From positions 248,001 through 312,000 of the forward strand of contig NC_079263.1 of NCBI RefSeq assembly GCF_947241705.1: a stretch of DNA of 64,000 bases. Reading direction: 5' to 3'. Positions 54,101-62,792 of this stretch are shown in pieces. This stretch comes from Saccharomyces mikatae IFO 1815. Its lineage: Eukaryota; Ascomycota; Saccharomycetes; Saccharomycetales; Saccharomycetaceae. Both the position numbers and the translations under genes were made by a program. Position 1 is the first letter of the stretch. Each line of letters opens with the position of its first letter. The notes under the pieces are model-generated. The model was not told the origin of the DNA, did not search any database, and saw nothing but the letters and a program-made list of their open reading frames with translations.

Positions 54101-56408
54101 TGAAATTCAAGAAGCTTTCTTAAAGCTAAGAGAACAAGCCAAATGCCATTACCAAAACATGAACGAATTAACGACAGGTCTGGATGTTATTAGTAATACA
54201 AATTTGGTTTACTTTGGTACTGTGCAGAAAGCTGAATTTTTCACGTTAAAAGGTATGTTTTTGTCTAAACTACGAGCATATGAAGAAGCAAATCAAGCAT
54301 TTGCAACGGCTGTTCAGATAGATTTGAACTTAGCCAAAGCATGGGCCCAATGGGGTTTTTTTAATGACCGTCGTCTGTCAGAAGAGCCAAACAATATCAG
54401 TTTTGCCAGTAACGCAATAAGTTGTTACTTACAAGCGGCCGGCTTATATAAAAATTCAAAGATTAGAGAATTACTGTGCAGAATTTTATGGCTCATTAGT
54501 ATGGATGATGCTTCAGGTATGCTCACAAACGCATTTGATTCCTTCAGAGGTGAAATACCTGTGTGGTACTGGATTACTTTTATTCCTCAATTATTGACTT
54601 CTTTGTCACACAAGGAAGCTAACATGGTTCGCCATATTCTGATCAGAATTGCTAAAAGTTATCCGCAAGCTCTGCACTTTCAATTAAGAACGACAAAGGA
54701 AGACTTTGCTGTTATTCAAAGACAAACGATGGCAGTTATGGGAGATAAACCAGATACAAATGATCGCAATGGACGCCGCCAACCTTGGGAGTATTTACAA
54801 GAATTGAACAATATTTTAAAAACAGCGTATCCATTGCTGGCTTTATCCTTAGAATCGCTTGTCGCCCAAATAAACGACCGTTTCAAATCAACTACCGACG
54901 AAGATCTTTTCAGGTTAATAAATGTTCTTTTGATCGACGGAACGCTGAATTACAATCGCTTGCCATTTCCCAGAAAAAATCCAAAACTTCCTGAGAACAC
55001 AGAAAAAAACTTAGTCAAGTTCTCTACGACTTTGTTAGCGCCTTATATAAGACCGAAATTCAATGCCGATTTCATTGACAATAAGCCAGATTATGAGACG
55101 TATATCAAAAGATTGCGTTATTGGCGTAGGAGACTGGAAAACAAACTAGATAGGGCATCAAAAAAAGAAAATCTTGAAGTTCTATGCCCACATTTGAGTA
55201 ACTTTCATCACCAAAAATTTGAAGATATAGAAATTCCTGGTCAGTATCTTTTGAATAAAGATAATAATGTTCATTTCATTAAAATCGCTAGGTTTTTGCC
55301 TACGGTTGATTTTGTTCGTGGAACTCATTCCTCATACAGGCGTTTAATGATTCGTGGCCATGACGGAAGTTTGCATTCATTTGCTGTCCAATACCCAGCA
55401 GTACGCCATTCAAGAAGGGAAGAAAGAATGTTTCAATTATATAGATTATTCAACAAATCACTGTCCAAAAACGTGGAAACCAGACGTCGCAGTATCCAAT
55501 TTAATTTGCCAATAGCAATCCCATTATCCCCTCAAGTTCGTATCATGAATGATAGCGCTTCTTTTACCACACTTCACGAAATTCACAATGAATTTTGTAA
55601 GAAGAAAGGATTTGACCCTGACGATATTCAAGATTTCATGGCAGATAAATTGAATGCAGCACATGATGATGCCTTGCCCGCCCCTGATATGACTATATTG
55701 AAGGTTGAAATTTTCAATTCTATTCAAACAATGTTTGTGCCACCGAATGTTTTAAAAGACCATTTTACTTCTCTGTTTAGTCAATTTGAAGATTTCTGGT
55801 TATTCCGTAAGCAATTTGCGTCACAATATAGTTCATTTGTGTTCATGTCTTATATGATGATGATCAATAACCGTACTCCTCACAAAATCCATGTCGACAA
55901 AAAATCTGGTAATGTATTTACTTTAGAGATGTTACCTTCAAGATTTCCATATGAAAGGGTGAAACCGTTACTAAAGAATCATGACTTAACTCTTCCACCG
56001 GACTCCCCAATATTTCATAATAATGAACCAGTGCCATTTAGATTAACGCCTAATATTCAATCTTTGATGGGCGATTCCGCTTTAGAGGGTATATTCGCAG
56101 TAAACTTATTTACCATATCGCGTGCGCTCATTGAACCTGATAACGAGTTGAACACATACTTGGCACTATTCATTCGCGACGAGATCATATCGTGGTTTAG
56201 TAACCTCCATCGACCAATTATTGAAAACCCACAGTTACGGGAGATGGTCCAGACCAATGTTGACCTAATTATAAGAAAGGTGGCACAATTGGGCCACTTA
56301 AATTCAACACCTACAGTTACAACCCAGTTCATCCTTGACTGTATTGGTAGCGCTGTTAGCCCAAGAAACCTGGCCAGAACAGATGTAAACTTCGTGCCAT
56401 GGTTCTAG
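45174..56408 (+). CDS. TRA1: TRA1, SAGA and NuA4 scaffold, PIKK-family pseudokinase
   Basis: The largest gene here: 3744 residues, identical in length to S. cerevisiae Tra1. The frame is open upstream to a GTG at 45162, but the conserved start is the ATG at 45174 (MSLTEQIEQFASRF). It consists of a long HEAT-repeat solenoid (to about 2550), a FAT domain (about 2600-3200, including WRRRAKYTETNIGLSYEQIG and the TPR-like block around LRAYEEANQAFATAVQ), a PI3K-like domain (about 3350-3700) lacking the usual catalytic lysine, HRD-like and DFG-like residues, and a C-terminal FATC ending DVNFVPWF. Known role: binds activators such as Gal4 and Gcn4 and recruits the acetyltransferase complexes SAGA and NuA4. 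Almost unchanged in sequence apart from a few linkers. No introns, no breaks. Confidence 0.99.
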   Translation: MSLTEQIEQFASRFRDDDATLQSRYSTLSELYDIMELLNSPEDYHFFLQAVVPLLLNQLKEVPISFDAHSPEQKLRNSMLDIFNRCLMNQTFQPYAMEVLEILLSILPSENEENGILCIKVLTTLFKSFKSILQDKLDSFIRIIVQIYKNTPNLINQTFYEAEKGELGDLNSPKQSQTDELLDELSKNDEDKDFPSKQSSAEPRFENSISSNGLRSSMFSFKILSECPITMVTLYSSYKQLTSTSLPEFTPLIMDLLNIQIKQQQEAREQAESHGEHFTSISIEITNRPAYCDFILAQIKATSFLAYVFIRGYAPEFLQDYVNFVPDLIIRLLQDCPSELSSARKELLHATRHILSTNYKKLFLPKLDYLFDERILIGNGFTMHETLRPLAYSTVADFIHNIRSELQLSEIEKTIKIYTGYLLDESLALTVQIMSAKLLLNLVERILKLGKENPQEAPRAKKLLMIIIDSYMNRFKTLNRQYNAIMKHYANYETHKKEKAENLKSSIQNNDKESEEFMKKVLDSTDEAQLIPQPIKEDDNSNIDVEMAESTKNKKNSLEMFDIKNYAPILLLPTPTNDPIKDAFYLYRTLMSFLKTIIHDLKVFNPPPIEYTVANPKLWASVSRVFSYEEVIVFKDLFHECIIGLKFFKDHNEKSSPTPTKKHFDISMPSLPVSATKDARELMDYLAFMFMQMDNATFNEIIEQELPFVYERMLEDSGLLHVAQSFLTSEMTSPNFAGILLRFLKGKLKDLGNVDFNTSNVLIRLFKLSFMSVNLFPNINEVVLLPHLNDLILNSLKYSTTAEEPLVYFYLIRTLFRSIGGGRFENLYRSIKPILQVLLQSLNQMILTARLPHERELYVELCITVPVRLSVLAPYLPYLMKPLVFALQQYPDLVSQGLRTLELCIDNLTAEYFDPIIEPVIDDVSKALFNLLQPQPFNHAISHNVVRILGKLGGRNRQFLKPPADLTEKTELDIDVIADFKINGMPEDIPLSITPGIQSALDILESYKSDIHYKKSAYKYLTYVLLLMTKSSVEFPENYTELLTTAVNSIKLEKIELKNNFDLEPTVNKRDFSNQETLFLRLLESVFYATSINELKDEAMTLLNNLLDHFCLLQVNTSLLNKRNYNGTFNIDLKNPDFMLDSSLILDVIPFALSYYIPEVRAVGVLAYKRIYEKSCLIYGEELALSHSFIPELAKQFIHLCYDETYYNKRGGVLGIKVLIDNVKSSSFFLKKYQYNLANGLLFVLKDTQSEAPSAITDNAEKLLIDLLSITFADVKEEDLGNKVLENTLTDIVCELSNANAKVRNACQKSLHTISDLTGISVVKLMDHSKQFLLSPIFAKPLRALPFTMQIGNVDAITFCLSLPNTFLTFNEELFRLLQESIVLADAEDESLSTNIQKTTEYSTSEQLVQLRIACIKLLAIALKNEEFATAQQGNIRIRILAVFFKTMLKNSPEIINTTYEALKESLAENSKLPKELLQNGLKPLLMNLSDHQKLTVHGLDALSKLLELLIAYFKVEIGRKLLDHLSAWCRVEVLDTLFGQDLAEQMPTKIIISIINIFHLLPPQADMFLNDLLLKVMLLERKLRLQLDSPFRKPLAKYLNRFHNPVTEYFKKNMTLRQLVLFMCNIVQRPEAKELAADFEKELDNFYDFYISNIPKNQVRVVSFFTNMVDLFNTMVITNGDEWLKKRGDMILKLKDMLNLTLKTIKENLFYIDHLQLNQSIEKFQILYLRYTELSEKDQNLLLLDFIDFSFSNCINSSYSLNKFVFRNIITNSNKEEQNNFINDGIVFAMSDKCLDARIFVLKNVINLTLIYEVATAGSLQKFLVGDEKPKWLELLHSKIWKNSNAILAYDVTDHHDLFRFELLQLSGIFIKADPDIIAETKKDIIKFCWNFIKLEDTLIKQSAYLVTSYFISKFDFPIKVVTQVFVALLRSSHVEARHLVKQSLDVLTPVLHERMNAAGTPDTWINWVKRVMVENSSSQNNILYQFLINHPDLFFNSRDLFISNIIHHMNKITFMSNSNPDSHTLAIDLASLILYWENKSLKTTNENNIKTDAEGDVIMSDFKTDIKSIEPDTTAIIVDANNNSPITLHLREACTAFLIRYVCASNHRAIETELGLRAINILSELISDKHWTNVNVKLVYFEKFLIFQDLDSENILYYCMNALDVLYVFFKNKTKEWIMENLPIIQNLLEKCIKSDHHDVQEALQKVLQVILKAINVQGVSVTVEEDSPGKTFLQMLTSVITQDLQETSSVTAGVTLAWVLFMNFPDSVVPLLTPLMKTFSKLCKDHLSISQPKDAMALEEAKITTKLLEKVLYILSLKVSLLGDSRRPFLSTVALLIDHSMDQNFLRKIVNMSRSWIFNTEIFPTVKEKAAILTKMLAFEIRGEPSLSKLFYEIVLKLFDQEHFNNTEITVRMEQPFLVGTRVEDIGIRKRFMTILDNSLERDIKERLYYVIRDQNWEFIADYPWLNQALQLLYGSFNREKELFLRDIYYLSPPSILREYLPENAELVTEVKSQEFSDFIKDHISAMQSLCQIPSSDFMDSLIEIFYQDPKAIHKAWVTLFPQVYRSIPKNEKYGFVRSVITLLSKPYHTRQISSRTNVINMLLDSISKIESLELPPHLVKYLAISYNAWYQSINILESIQNNTGIDNTKIIEANEDALLELYVNLQEEDMFYGLWRRRAKYTETNIGLSYEQIGLWDKAQQLYEVAQVKARSGALPYSQSEYALWEDNWIQCAEKLQHWDVLTELAKHEGFTDLLLECGWRVADWNSDRDALEQSVKSVMDVPTPRRQMFKTFLALQNFAETRKGDQEVRKLCDEGIQLSLIKWVSLPVRYTPAHKWLLHGFQQYMEFLEATQIYANLHTTSVQNLDSKAQEIKRILQAWRDRLPNTWDDVNMWNDLVTWRQHAFQVINNAYLPLIPALQQSNSNSNINTHAYRGYHEIAWVINRFAHVARKHNMPDVCISQLARIYTLPNIEIQEAFLKLREQAKCHYQNMNELTTGLDVISNTNLVYFGTVQKAEFFTLKGMFLSKLRAYEEANQAFATAVQIDLNLAKAWAQWGFFNDRRLSEEPNNISFASNAISCYLQAAGLYKNSKIRELLCRILWLISMDDASGMLTNAFDSFRGEIPVWYWITFIPQLLTSLSHKEANMVRHILIRIAKSYPQALHFQLRTTKEDFAVIQRQTMAVMGDKPDTNDRNGRRQPWEYLQELNNILKTAYPLLALSLESLVAQINDRFKSTTDEDLFRLINVLLIDGTLNYNRLPFPRKNPKLPENTEKNLVKFSTTLLAPYIRPKFNADFIDNKPDYETYIKRLRYWRRRLENKLDRASKKENLEVLCPHLSNFHHQKFEDIEIPGQYLLNKDNNVHFIKIARFLPTVDFVRGTHSSYRRLMIRGHDGSLHSFAVQYPAVRHSRREERMFQLYRLFNKSLSKNVETRRRSIQFNLPIAIPLSPQVRIMNDSASFTTLHEIHNEFCKKKGFDPDDIQDFMADKLNAAHDDALPAPDMTILKVEIFNSIQTMFVPPNVLKDHFTSLFSQFEDFWLFRKQFASQYSSFVFMSYMMMINNRTPHKIHVDKKSGNVFTLEMLPSRFPYERVKPLLKNHDLTLPPDSPIFHNNEPVPFRLTPNIQSLMGDSALEGIFAVNLFTISRALIEPDNELNTYLALFIRDEIISWFSNLHRPIIENPQLREMVQTNVDLIIRKVAQLGHLNSTPTVTTQFILDCIGSAVSPRNLARTDVNFVPWF

Positions 56409-56530
56409 CCCCGAAGAACCCGAAGTAGTTTCTGCTCTTTTCCGTGTATTTAATAAACGTAGAGATAATTCAAAAAGATTGTGTATTATATAATTACAAA
56501 AAGATCCTACTATTTTAATGGAATTGCTGA

Positions 56531-57088
56531 TCAGAATCCCAAAATGTTATACAGCTTTTTTTCAAATTTAGAGAGAGGATTTGATGATAGTTTAACACCA
56601 TCTCGAATCCATACCCCATATGAACCCATCATATTTGCCATCAAGATGTCAGTGAAAAGCCTATCCCCAACAACCGCCACTTCCTTAGGGTTTGTTATAG
56701 TTTTGTTCCTATAAAAATAATCTAAAATTTCGCTGTAGCAACCTGGCTTCTTTGTAGAGTGCCTCAACACCGGTATACCTGTCTTGTCTTCCAAAAATTT
56801 GGCCTGCAAATAACTCTCATCAGAAGCGGAACCCGCAGTATTGCTAACGATCAAAAGCGCTTTATTAGGGTACTTCGATTTTAGAGATTCCCAATGTTGA
56901 GAGTAGTCTGGCCATATATTATTATCATGGGGAAAGGCGATACAGTTGTCTTTATCCACAACCACGGCCTTTATAGAATCATGAATTGGTATAGGGAGGT
57001 CATTGAAAGTGGGGACAACTAGACTAGGCTTACACAAGGATGGATTATAAAGTAAGCGAAGCGTATTCAAAGTGCCACTAATATTCAT
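56531..57088 (-). CDS. GEP4: GEP4, mitochondrial phosphatidylglycerophosphate phosphatase
   Basis: A 185-residue HAD-superfamily phosphatase, the expected length. The frame reaches upstream to a TTG at 57112, but the family start is the ATG at 57088 (MNISGTLNTLRLLYNPSL). Catalytic motif I is D45-K-D47-N (VVDKDNCIAFP), motif II is LIVSNTAG, the motif III lysine is in KKPG, and motif IV is VAVVGDRLFTD. Known role: dephosphorylates PGP to phosphatidylglycerol on the matrix side of the inner mitochondrial membrane, the step before cardiolipin synthase. It converges with TRA1 with only 122 bp between stops. Confidence 0.96.
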   Translation of the reverse strand: MNISGTLNTLRLLYNPSLCKPSLVVPTFNDLPIPIHDSIKAVVVDKDNCIAFPHDNNIWPDYSQHWESLKSKYPNKALLIVSNTAGSASDESYLQAKFLEDKTGIPVLRHSTKKPGCYSEILDYFYRNKTITNPKEVAVVGDRLFTDILMANMMGSYGVWIRDGVKLSSNPLSKFEKKLYNILGF

Positions 57089-57277
57089 ACTTGAATGGAG
57101 TAAAAGACGCAACTCAATTGTTACTCTTCACTTTGCTTATATATATATATGTATATGTATGTACGCTATCATAATTTCCTCGATGCGCATTGATTATGAC
57201 TTATAAGATGCGCGAAAACTCTAACTTCTAGTGTCCCCGATATAATCGGCTTATACGGGCGAACCATAGTTTAACAT

Positions 57278-58360
57278 TTATTTAGAAGGCGTTTTCTGAG
57301 CCTCTTGTCGTTTTTGCGGTTGTGATTTCTGCCTTATGTTGTGGTTTTGATTTTTGGCCTTCCTATCAACAATATTCCTTTTACCTGTAAAAAAGAGGTG
57401 AAGCAGAACGAATCCAACTAAGATCGTGAAAATCAGCTGTAATAAGACCCTGTTATCTTCAATCAAGTGTGAGTCAAAGACTGAAACATATTCCGAAGGT
57501 GGTTCTGAGAACCGCGGAGTATAGTCATTGAATGGTAGACGAGGCACATCCAACACTCTGTTATTCTTTTCCACTTCCCCCATTCTAGATTTAATGTCAA
57601 AAATGCTTGGGAATATTTCGATAGGTATAATCGACTCATGAACCAATGTAGTACCAGGGTTCAATGAGGTATAGATGATTTTTTGTTCTGGTGACGGAAT
57701 CTGCGCTAATATGGTCCTCAAGTACCTGTCATAATGGCGAAACGCCTCTCTACGTTCACTTGTGTTTTCTGGTAACCTTGGGTACTCAATTATGATTACT
57801 CTTTTCTCATTATCAATGAAAGGCTGAAAATCTTCTGTATGATTACCTCGCAATCTCAATACTTTGGCTGTATCACAATACTCTTTCACAAACTCTGAAA
57901 GGTCATCATATAGTTCTTGGGGCAGTAGATCCACTTTTTCGAACTTAATTGCTGTCGAACTTTGTTTTATATACCTCTGTAGCGAAATAAACTCTGTTTC
58001 AAATTCCAAGAAGTCCAGTTTTCTCAGTCCCGGTTGATTAATTAACACATATGTGTTGGCATTGCATGTACCTAAAAAATTTTCTGCGGCTTTAATGAAG
58101 GTGCTTCTTGGCAGAGTTAGTGCCATATCATAATCTTCTTGATACCTCAAAATACCAGGAGTTCTATCCATAAATACAAACTCGTGTAAAAAATGTAGTT
58201 AGTAAGAAAAATGAAAGTCACTGAAGATTTATATTGCTTGCTTTACATACAGCTTGTAGGAGAATAATATTGCAGGAACGTTGGTCTGGTTCCGCAACTC
58301 CTCTGAAGCACAAAAGCTTCCATACACCATAAAAAGCAGGTATCTTAACACTATCTGCAT
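57278..58360 (-). CDS. BIG1: BIG1, ER protein needed for beta-1,6-glucan, two exons
   Basis: A spliced gene. Exon 1, 58360-58251, encodes a 36-codon signal-peptide exon (MQIVLRYLLFMVYGSFCASEE) ending in phase 2; exon 2, 58163-57278, continues with TPGILRYQEDYDMALTLPRS. Joined length is 331 residues, close to the 335 or so of S. cerevisiae. A lumenal domain is followed by one transmembrane span (VLLQLIFTILVGFVLLHLFF) at about 285-305 and a short basic Gln/Lys-rich cytosolic tail. Known role: an integral ER membrane protein required for normal cell-wall beta-1,6-glucan; some evidence links it to the V-ATPase. The simple unspliced frame from 58171 would lack the signal peptide. Confidence 0.93.
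58164..58250 (-). other. BIG1: BIG1 intron
   Basis: 87 bases. Donor GTATGT from 58250, branch point TACTAAC at 58204-58198, acceptor ATAG ending at 58164. The junction codon is CT|A (Leu), giving FSYKL-TPGIL. A nearer GAG lies out of phase. Confidence 0.92.
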
Positions 58361-58967
58361 ACTCTCTTACTACTTCTATGTAACACACAGCTATGCTCAC
58401 CACCAAGATAATAGATAGGTAAAAGCTTGCAATTGAATGACCGCTGCTAGTATCCTTAGTCGTAATCAAGAAAGCATTACAATACCACAGACCTACCCGT
58501 GTTGCATGATGTCTACGCTACAACTCAAGAATGCACATATGACTGAAGCTTTATTGACTACGATGCACTATCAGACGTCTGAAATACTCGTGGGGTGCTT
58601 TCTCTCAAGATTTGCCACCACTGTTGCCTCATAAGTCTGCTCTTGCATCCTTTCTTGCCCACTCTTAGCCCATCAACGGCTTTGTCATGCCACACGTCCA
58701 GCCCAAGCCGATCTGACAATCTTTAAAGACATCAACAACAGTAAGAATAGCAGGTTACTGATGTGGCAAAAGTCAGAGAGGACAAAGGTAATAGATATTG
58801 CGTGGTGCCATATACACAGAAATTAGCAGACACTAGACGAAAAAGGGTTTCCTGAATTTCTGCTGTTTTGATAGTACGTACACATACGTATATAAAGAGA
58901 CAGAAAAAAAGTATAGCTTAGGGCCCAATAGACTGGTAAGTAAGACACATATAGGGAGAAAATAGTG
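58361..58967. other. Divergent promoter region BIG1/KIC1
   Basis: 607 bp. A TATA-like TATATAAAG is at 58890-58898, about 75 bp before the KIC1 ATG. Short frames on both strands (58437-58634, 58823-59038) are not supported. Confidence 0.5.
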
Positions 58968-61900
58968 ATGACAGCGAAGCCGCAGAATAGTAAACAGAGC
59001 ATAGCTGAAGGTGAAATGGATGTGAGTTCACTTTTCAAAAGAACAGAAGTTATTGGACGAGGGAAATTTGGTGTGGTTTATAAAGGCTATAACGTGAAAA
59101 CTAGACGGGTATACGCCATAAAAGTGTTAAACTTGGATTCTGATTCGGATGAGGTGGAGGATGTGCAGCGAGAAATTCAGTTCTTAGCGTCTTTGAAGCA
59201 AATTTCTAATATAACGCGGTATTATGGGTCATATTTAAAAGACACAAGCCTTTGGATCATAATGGAATACTGCGCTGGTGGCTCACTTCGTTCATTACTG
59301 AGGCCAGGAAAGATCGATGAAAAATACATTGGGGTCATCATGAGAGAACTACTTGTAGCGTTGAAATGCATTCATAAGGATAATGTCATCCATCGAGATA
59401 TCAAAGCTGCCAACGTTCTGATTACCAACGAAGGTAATGTTAAACTGTGTGATTTTGGTGTCGCTGCACAGGTAAACCAAACTTCTTTAAGACGTCAAAC
59501 TATGGCCGGGACCCCGTATTGGATGGCCCCAGAGGTGATCATGGAAGGCGTTTATTACGACACCAAAGTAGATATATGGTCTTTGGGTATAACAACGTAC
59601 GAGATCGCCACTGGGAATCCACCATACTGTGATGTAGAGGCTTTAAGGGCCATGCAACTAATCATCAAGTCAAAACCTCCAAGACTTGAGGGCAGATCTT
59701 ACAGCCCGTCTTTGAAGGAATTTATTGCACTTTGTCTTGATGAGGATCCAAAGGAGAGATTGTCAGCAGACGATCTTTTAAGATCGAAATTTATTAAGGC
59801 CCACAGGGCTACGCCAACATCCATTTTGAAAGAGTTAGTATCACGGTATTTACTATTCAGGGATAAGAATAAGAACAAGTATAGAATAGAGGGAAGTATA
59901 CCTGAGAATGAACCTTCAAAACCAAGTGAAACTCAAAATACATTACAGACTGGTGAAGGTGACAATGCGCATAAGTCAATCGCATCAAATGATAATGAAC
60001 TTAAGACAGTAAGCGAAGAGGATGTAGAAATGAAATGGGATTTTGATTCATTAAGTTCTTCGGATTATATCATCGAGAATAATATCAACCTAGATGCTCT
60101 TGCAGAGGATACAAACAATGAGTGGGCAACTGTTCAACATGATCAGTTCAACTATGCGTACCCTGACGAAGATTCTTATTACTTTGACCCAACGAATCAC
60201 AATACCAGACCGTTGGTTTATCAAGGGACAACGATAGGAAAGGGCTATCATGGTACAATAGCTCAGAATTCTACATTAAACGCACCCATAACCAATAACT
60301 ATACAAACTCAAAATACCCTTCCAAAATGGTAGCTGGAACTACGAACACATCTGGAACACATACCACCGGTCCAATGACATCGTCCAAGAAATTGGACAA
60401 TAAAGCTCCCAAACAATTACTCGAACTTTTCGAAGACAATGAAATTATTTCGGGAGAGAATGATGTCAATACTGAACCTCCTAAAATAAACAAATCCATT
60501 TCATCTCTGAATGCTGCTAACAGTTCAAGAGAAGATTTTATACCTTCTGTATCCAACGAAGCTAATGGGAATGTTAATAATAGCAAAATACGGCCACATC
60601 TGCCACCTTTGTCGAACGGTAACAATTATTATAGCCAAAGTACGCCTGCTCTGCCACTTCTTCAAACCAAGTTCAACAAGGCATCAAAAGGCCCTCCAAC
60701 AAGTGGACTAACTACTGCGCCAACATCTATAGAGATTGAAATTCCTGAAGAACTACCGAACAGTGCGCTATTGACACCTGCCAGTGCAGATCCAGTACTG
60801 GTACCAAGCACAAAGGCCAGGTCCTCAACAGTGACAGCAACCACACCTTCTTCATCTACCTCAGTACAGTACAAACCATCTTCAAATGCGCCTAGACGAT
60901 TGACGGTCAGTAGTAATAGACCGGAACATTGCCCAGGCAATTCAGCAAACCAAAAAGTATCTCCTATGGCTTCTACTACCGGAATCAACTTGACTTCTTC
61001 TAATAACAATAACAACCATAGTAGCAACACCGATGATGAGAACTCAAGAGGAAGCAGTGGTAGTAATACTGCAAATAGTATACAAATAGGCTTAACCAAT
61101 GCAGCTAATACGACAAAGTTATCTACTCACAAGGCTTCTTCACCTTCAAGGCCATTGTTTGGAGTGGGCGCTTCTCCCAGTAGGAAACTGGCAAGTTCAC
61201 CTACCCAAAATATCTGCCATAATAGTATTCATACAAATCTCGCGCCTCCTCCTACCATGAAACCGATGACCAGTAACAAGGATACCAAGGATATTCTCCT
61301 GCAACCTTTGAACAGTATACCTAGTTCTTCTACTATTAACACTATTGGTGGCAATAATGGGAGTAGTGCGGCGACCTTGAATTATTTTTCAAACGAAAAG
61401 GAAAGTTCAAGGGTCAATGGTGACTTCAAGCGCAATAATCCAAATTTAAAACTACAGATGCCATTACCCACACCCGTTGTTAGAAATAAACTTTTAGACC
61501 CAAATGCAGCAGCTCCACCAAACAACAATGGCATGCCAGGAAGTGCCGGGATATCCACTAACGAAAATATTAATCAATTTGGGTTCAACACAAGCAGCGC
61601 ATCCAACATCCCCGTATCAATGACTCCAATCAGTGAAAAACATATCGATTTTGGAAGCAAAATAAAAAGGAGTCAAAGCATTTCTAACAGGAAGAATTCT
61701 TCTGCCTCGGAACACCCATTGAATATTCTTGGCTCATCTGTTTCTAGTAACGCTTCCGGTATAAGCAACAATGGTGGTTCCAACAATAGTATTCCTCTTG
61801 CTGTTAGTTCAGGTGTTACAACAGTTAACACTAATACTACCACCACCGCTGCAAATTCTGCCTCGGCAGCCACAACAGCTCCAATTTCACAACAGAGTAT

Positions 61901-62189
61901 TCCACCCGGAACGCACTTCAATCATATTCTGGGTTCGGCTACAGTGGCTGCAAATTCGACCAATTCTTTAGGCCTTGCTATGTACCCTCCTCCACAGAGT
62001 TTACAAATGGAAATGTTTTTGGACTTGGAATCATGTCTGCCAGGAAAGCAAAGGCGGGTAGACAGAAAACCTCAGGTTTTGAAAGAGCTAGAAAATCTTT
62101 TACAAATGTTTGAGGAGGGATTGCCATGTATTGAACACGCTTTGAAGGAACAACTAATATCCACGCCTATAAAGGACAATGAACATTAA
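58968..62189 (+). CDS. KIC1: KIC1, GCK/Ste20-type kinase of the RAM network
   Basis: A 1073-residue protein. A GTG at 58965 precedes the real start ATG at 58968 (MTAKPQNSKQSIAEGEMDVSSLFKRTEVIG). Kinase domain at about 22-275: glycine loop GRGKFGVVY, YAIKVLNL lysine, VIHRDIKAANVLI, CDFGVAAQ, and the Ste20-group signature GTPYWMAPEV. The remaining 800 residues are Ser/Asn/Thr/Pro-rich and variable, ending in a conserved helical block (MEMFLDLESCLPGKQRRVDRKP). Known role: with Cdc31, Hym1, Sog2, Tao3 and Mob2 it activates Cbk1 in the RAM pathway for Ace2-dependent daughter-specific transcription and cell-wall integrity. Confidence 0.97.
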   Translation: MTAKPQNSKQSIAEGEMDVSSLFKRTEVIGRGKFGVVYKGYNVKTRRVYAIKVLNLDSDSDEVEDVQREIQFLASLKQISNITRYYGSYLKDTSLWIIMEYCAGGSLRSLLRPGKIDEKYIGVIMRELLVALKCIHKDNVIHRDIKAANVLITNEGNVKLCDFGVAAQVNQTSLRRQTMAGTPYWMAPEVIMEGVYYDTKVDIWSLGITTYEIATGNPPYCDVEALRAMQLIIKSKPPRLEGRSYSPSLKEFIALCLDEDPKERLSADDLLRSKFIKAHRATPTSILKELVSRYLLFRDKNKNKYRIEGSIPENEPSKPSETQNTLQTGEGDNAHKSIASNDNELKTVSEEDVEMKWDFDSLSSSDYIIENNINLDALAEDTNNEWATVQHDQFNYAYPDEDSYYFDPTNHNTRPLVYQGTTIGKGYHGTIAQNSTLNAPITNNYTNSKYPSKMVAGTTNTSGTHTTGPMTSSKKLDNKAPKQLLELFEDNEIISGENDVNTEPPKINKSISSLNAANSSREDFIPSVSNEANGNVNNSKIRPHLPPLSNGNNYYSQSTPALPLLQTKFNKASKGPPTSGLTTAPTSIEIEIPEELPNSALLTPASADPVLVPSTKARSSTVTATTPSSSTSVQYKPSSNAPRRLTVSSNRPEHCPGNSANQKVSPMASTTGINLTSSNNNNNHSSNTDDENSRGSSGSNTANSIQIGLTNAANTTKLSTHKASSPSRPLFGVGASPSRKLASSPTQNICHNSIHTNLAPPPTMKPMTSNKDTKDILLQPLNSIPSSSTINTIGGNNGSSAATLNYFSNEKESSRVNGDFKRNNPNLKLQMPLPTPVVRNKLLDPNAAAPPNNNGMPGSAGISTNENINQFGFNTSSASNIPVSMTPISEKHIDFGSKIKRSQSISNRKNSSASEHPLNILGSSVSSNASGISNNGGSNNSIPLAVSSGVTTVNTNTTTTAANSASAATTAPISQQSIPPGTHFNHILGSATVAANSTNSLGLAMYPPPQSLQMEMFLDLESCLPGKQRRVDRKPQVLKELENLLQMFEEGLPCIEHALKEQLISTPIKDNEH

Positions 62190-62792
62190 AGCATCATCTA
62201 GTTTATTCTTTTATTTAAAAATATATAGTCAGAGAAATAAGCTAGCCGGAAAAAGTAAAAACTAACATCTTGCAGGCGACTGAACTAGTTCAATCGAGTA
62301 CCACAGGGAAGTTGCTTGCAGAATGCTAGCGCTTTACGGACTTCATTGCAATTCCACTTCAATGAGAACAAATGGCGCAGCTACTAAACCTCGCCATTTA
62401 TTTTTTCCGTTATTTTTCTTCTTATAGACGCGTCTAGAAGAAAAAACCGTGCAAAACGCAAATCCAGAGAAAGCGCTAGGGAGGTTTCAACCCATGTTTA
62501 TCATTTTAAGTTGAAGCATTCTTATTAATGTCAGAGAGATAATTTTCGGAAAGTCTTTAAAAGATATTGTTATTGTCTTTTGGTAAAGATTGTTGTGTTC
62601 CCCGCCTCAGCAACCCCATATATACTGATAAGGAAATCAAAGAGGTGATATATAGGCTGAACCCGAAAATAATTCATTCGTTGATCCTTAGGCGACTTGA
62701 AAAGTGAAACGTGATTGTACTTATATTTACCTCAACTCAAGTTAACCATTATCTTCATTCCATACTGTCCAACTTGCTCGGGTAATTAAGAA
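62190..62792. other. KIC1-SBE22 intergenic region
   Basis: 603 bp. Holds a 12-bp palindrome with an MCB core at 62425-62436 and a TATA-like CATATATAC near 62618-62626. No gene seen. Confidence 0.5.
62428..62433. promoter_or_regulatory. MCB (ACGCGT) in a palindrome upstream of SBE22
   Basis: ACGCGT, the MBF (Mbp1/Swi6) box, centred in the perfect palindrome TAGACGCGTCTA (62425-62436), about 360 bp before the SBE22 ATG. It could place SBE22 under G1/S control, which suits a bud-growth gene; not proven. Confidence 0.45.

Noticed and set aside
26461-56408. YNG2 and TRA1 (both NuA4) as a functional cluster
   Set aside because: They are separated by 18 kb and eight unrelated genes with independent promoters; chance linkage is the simpler reading.
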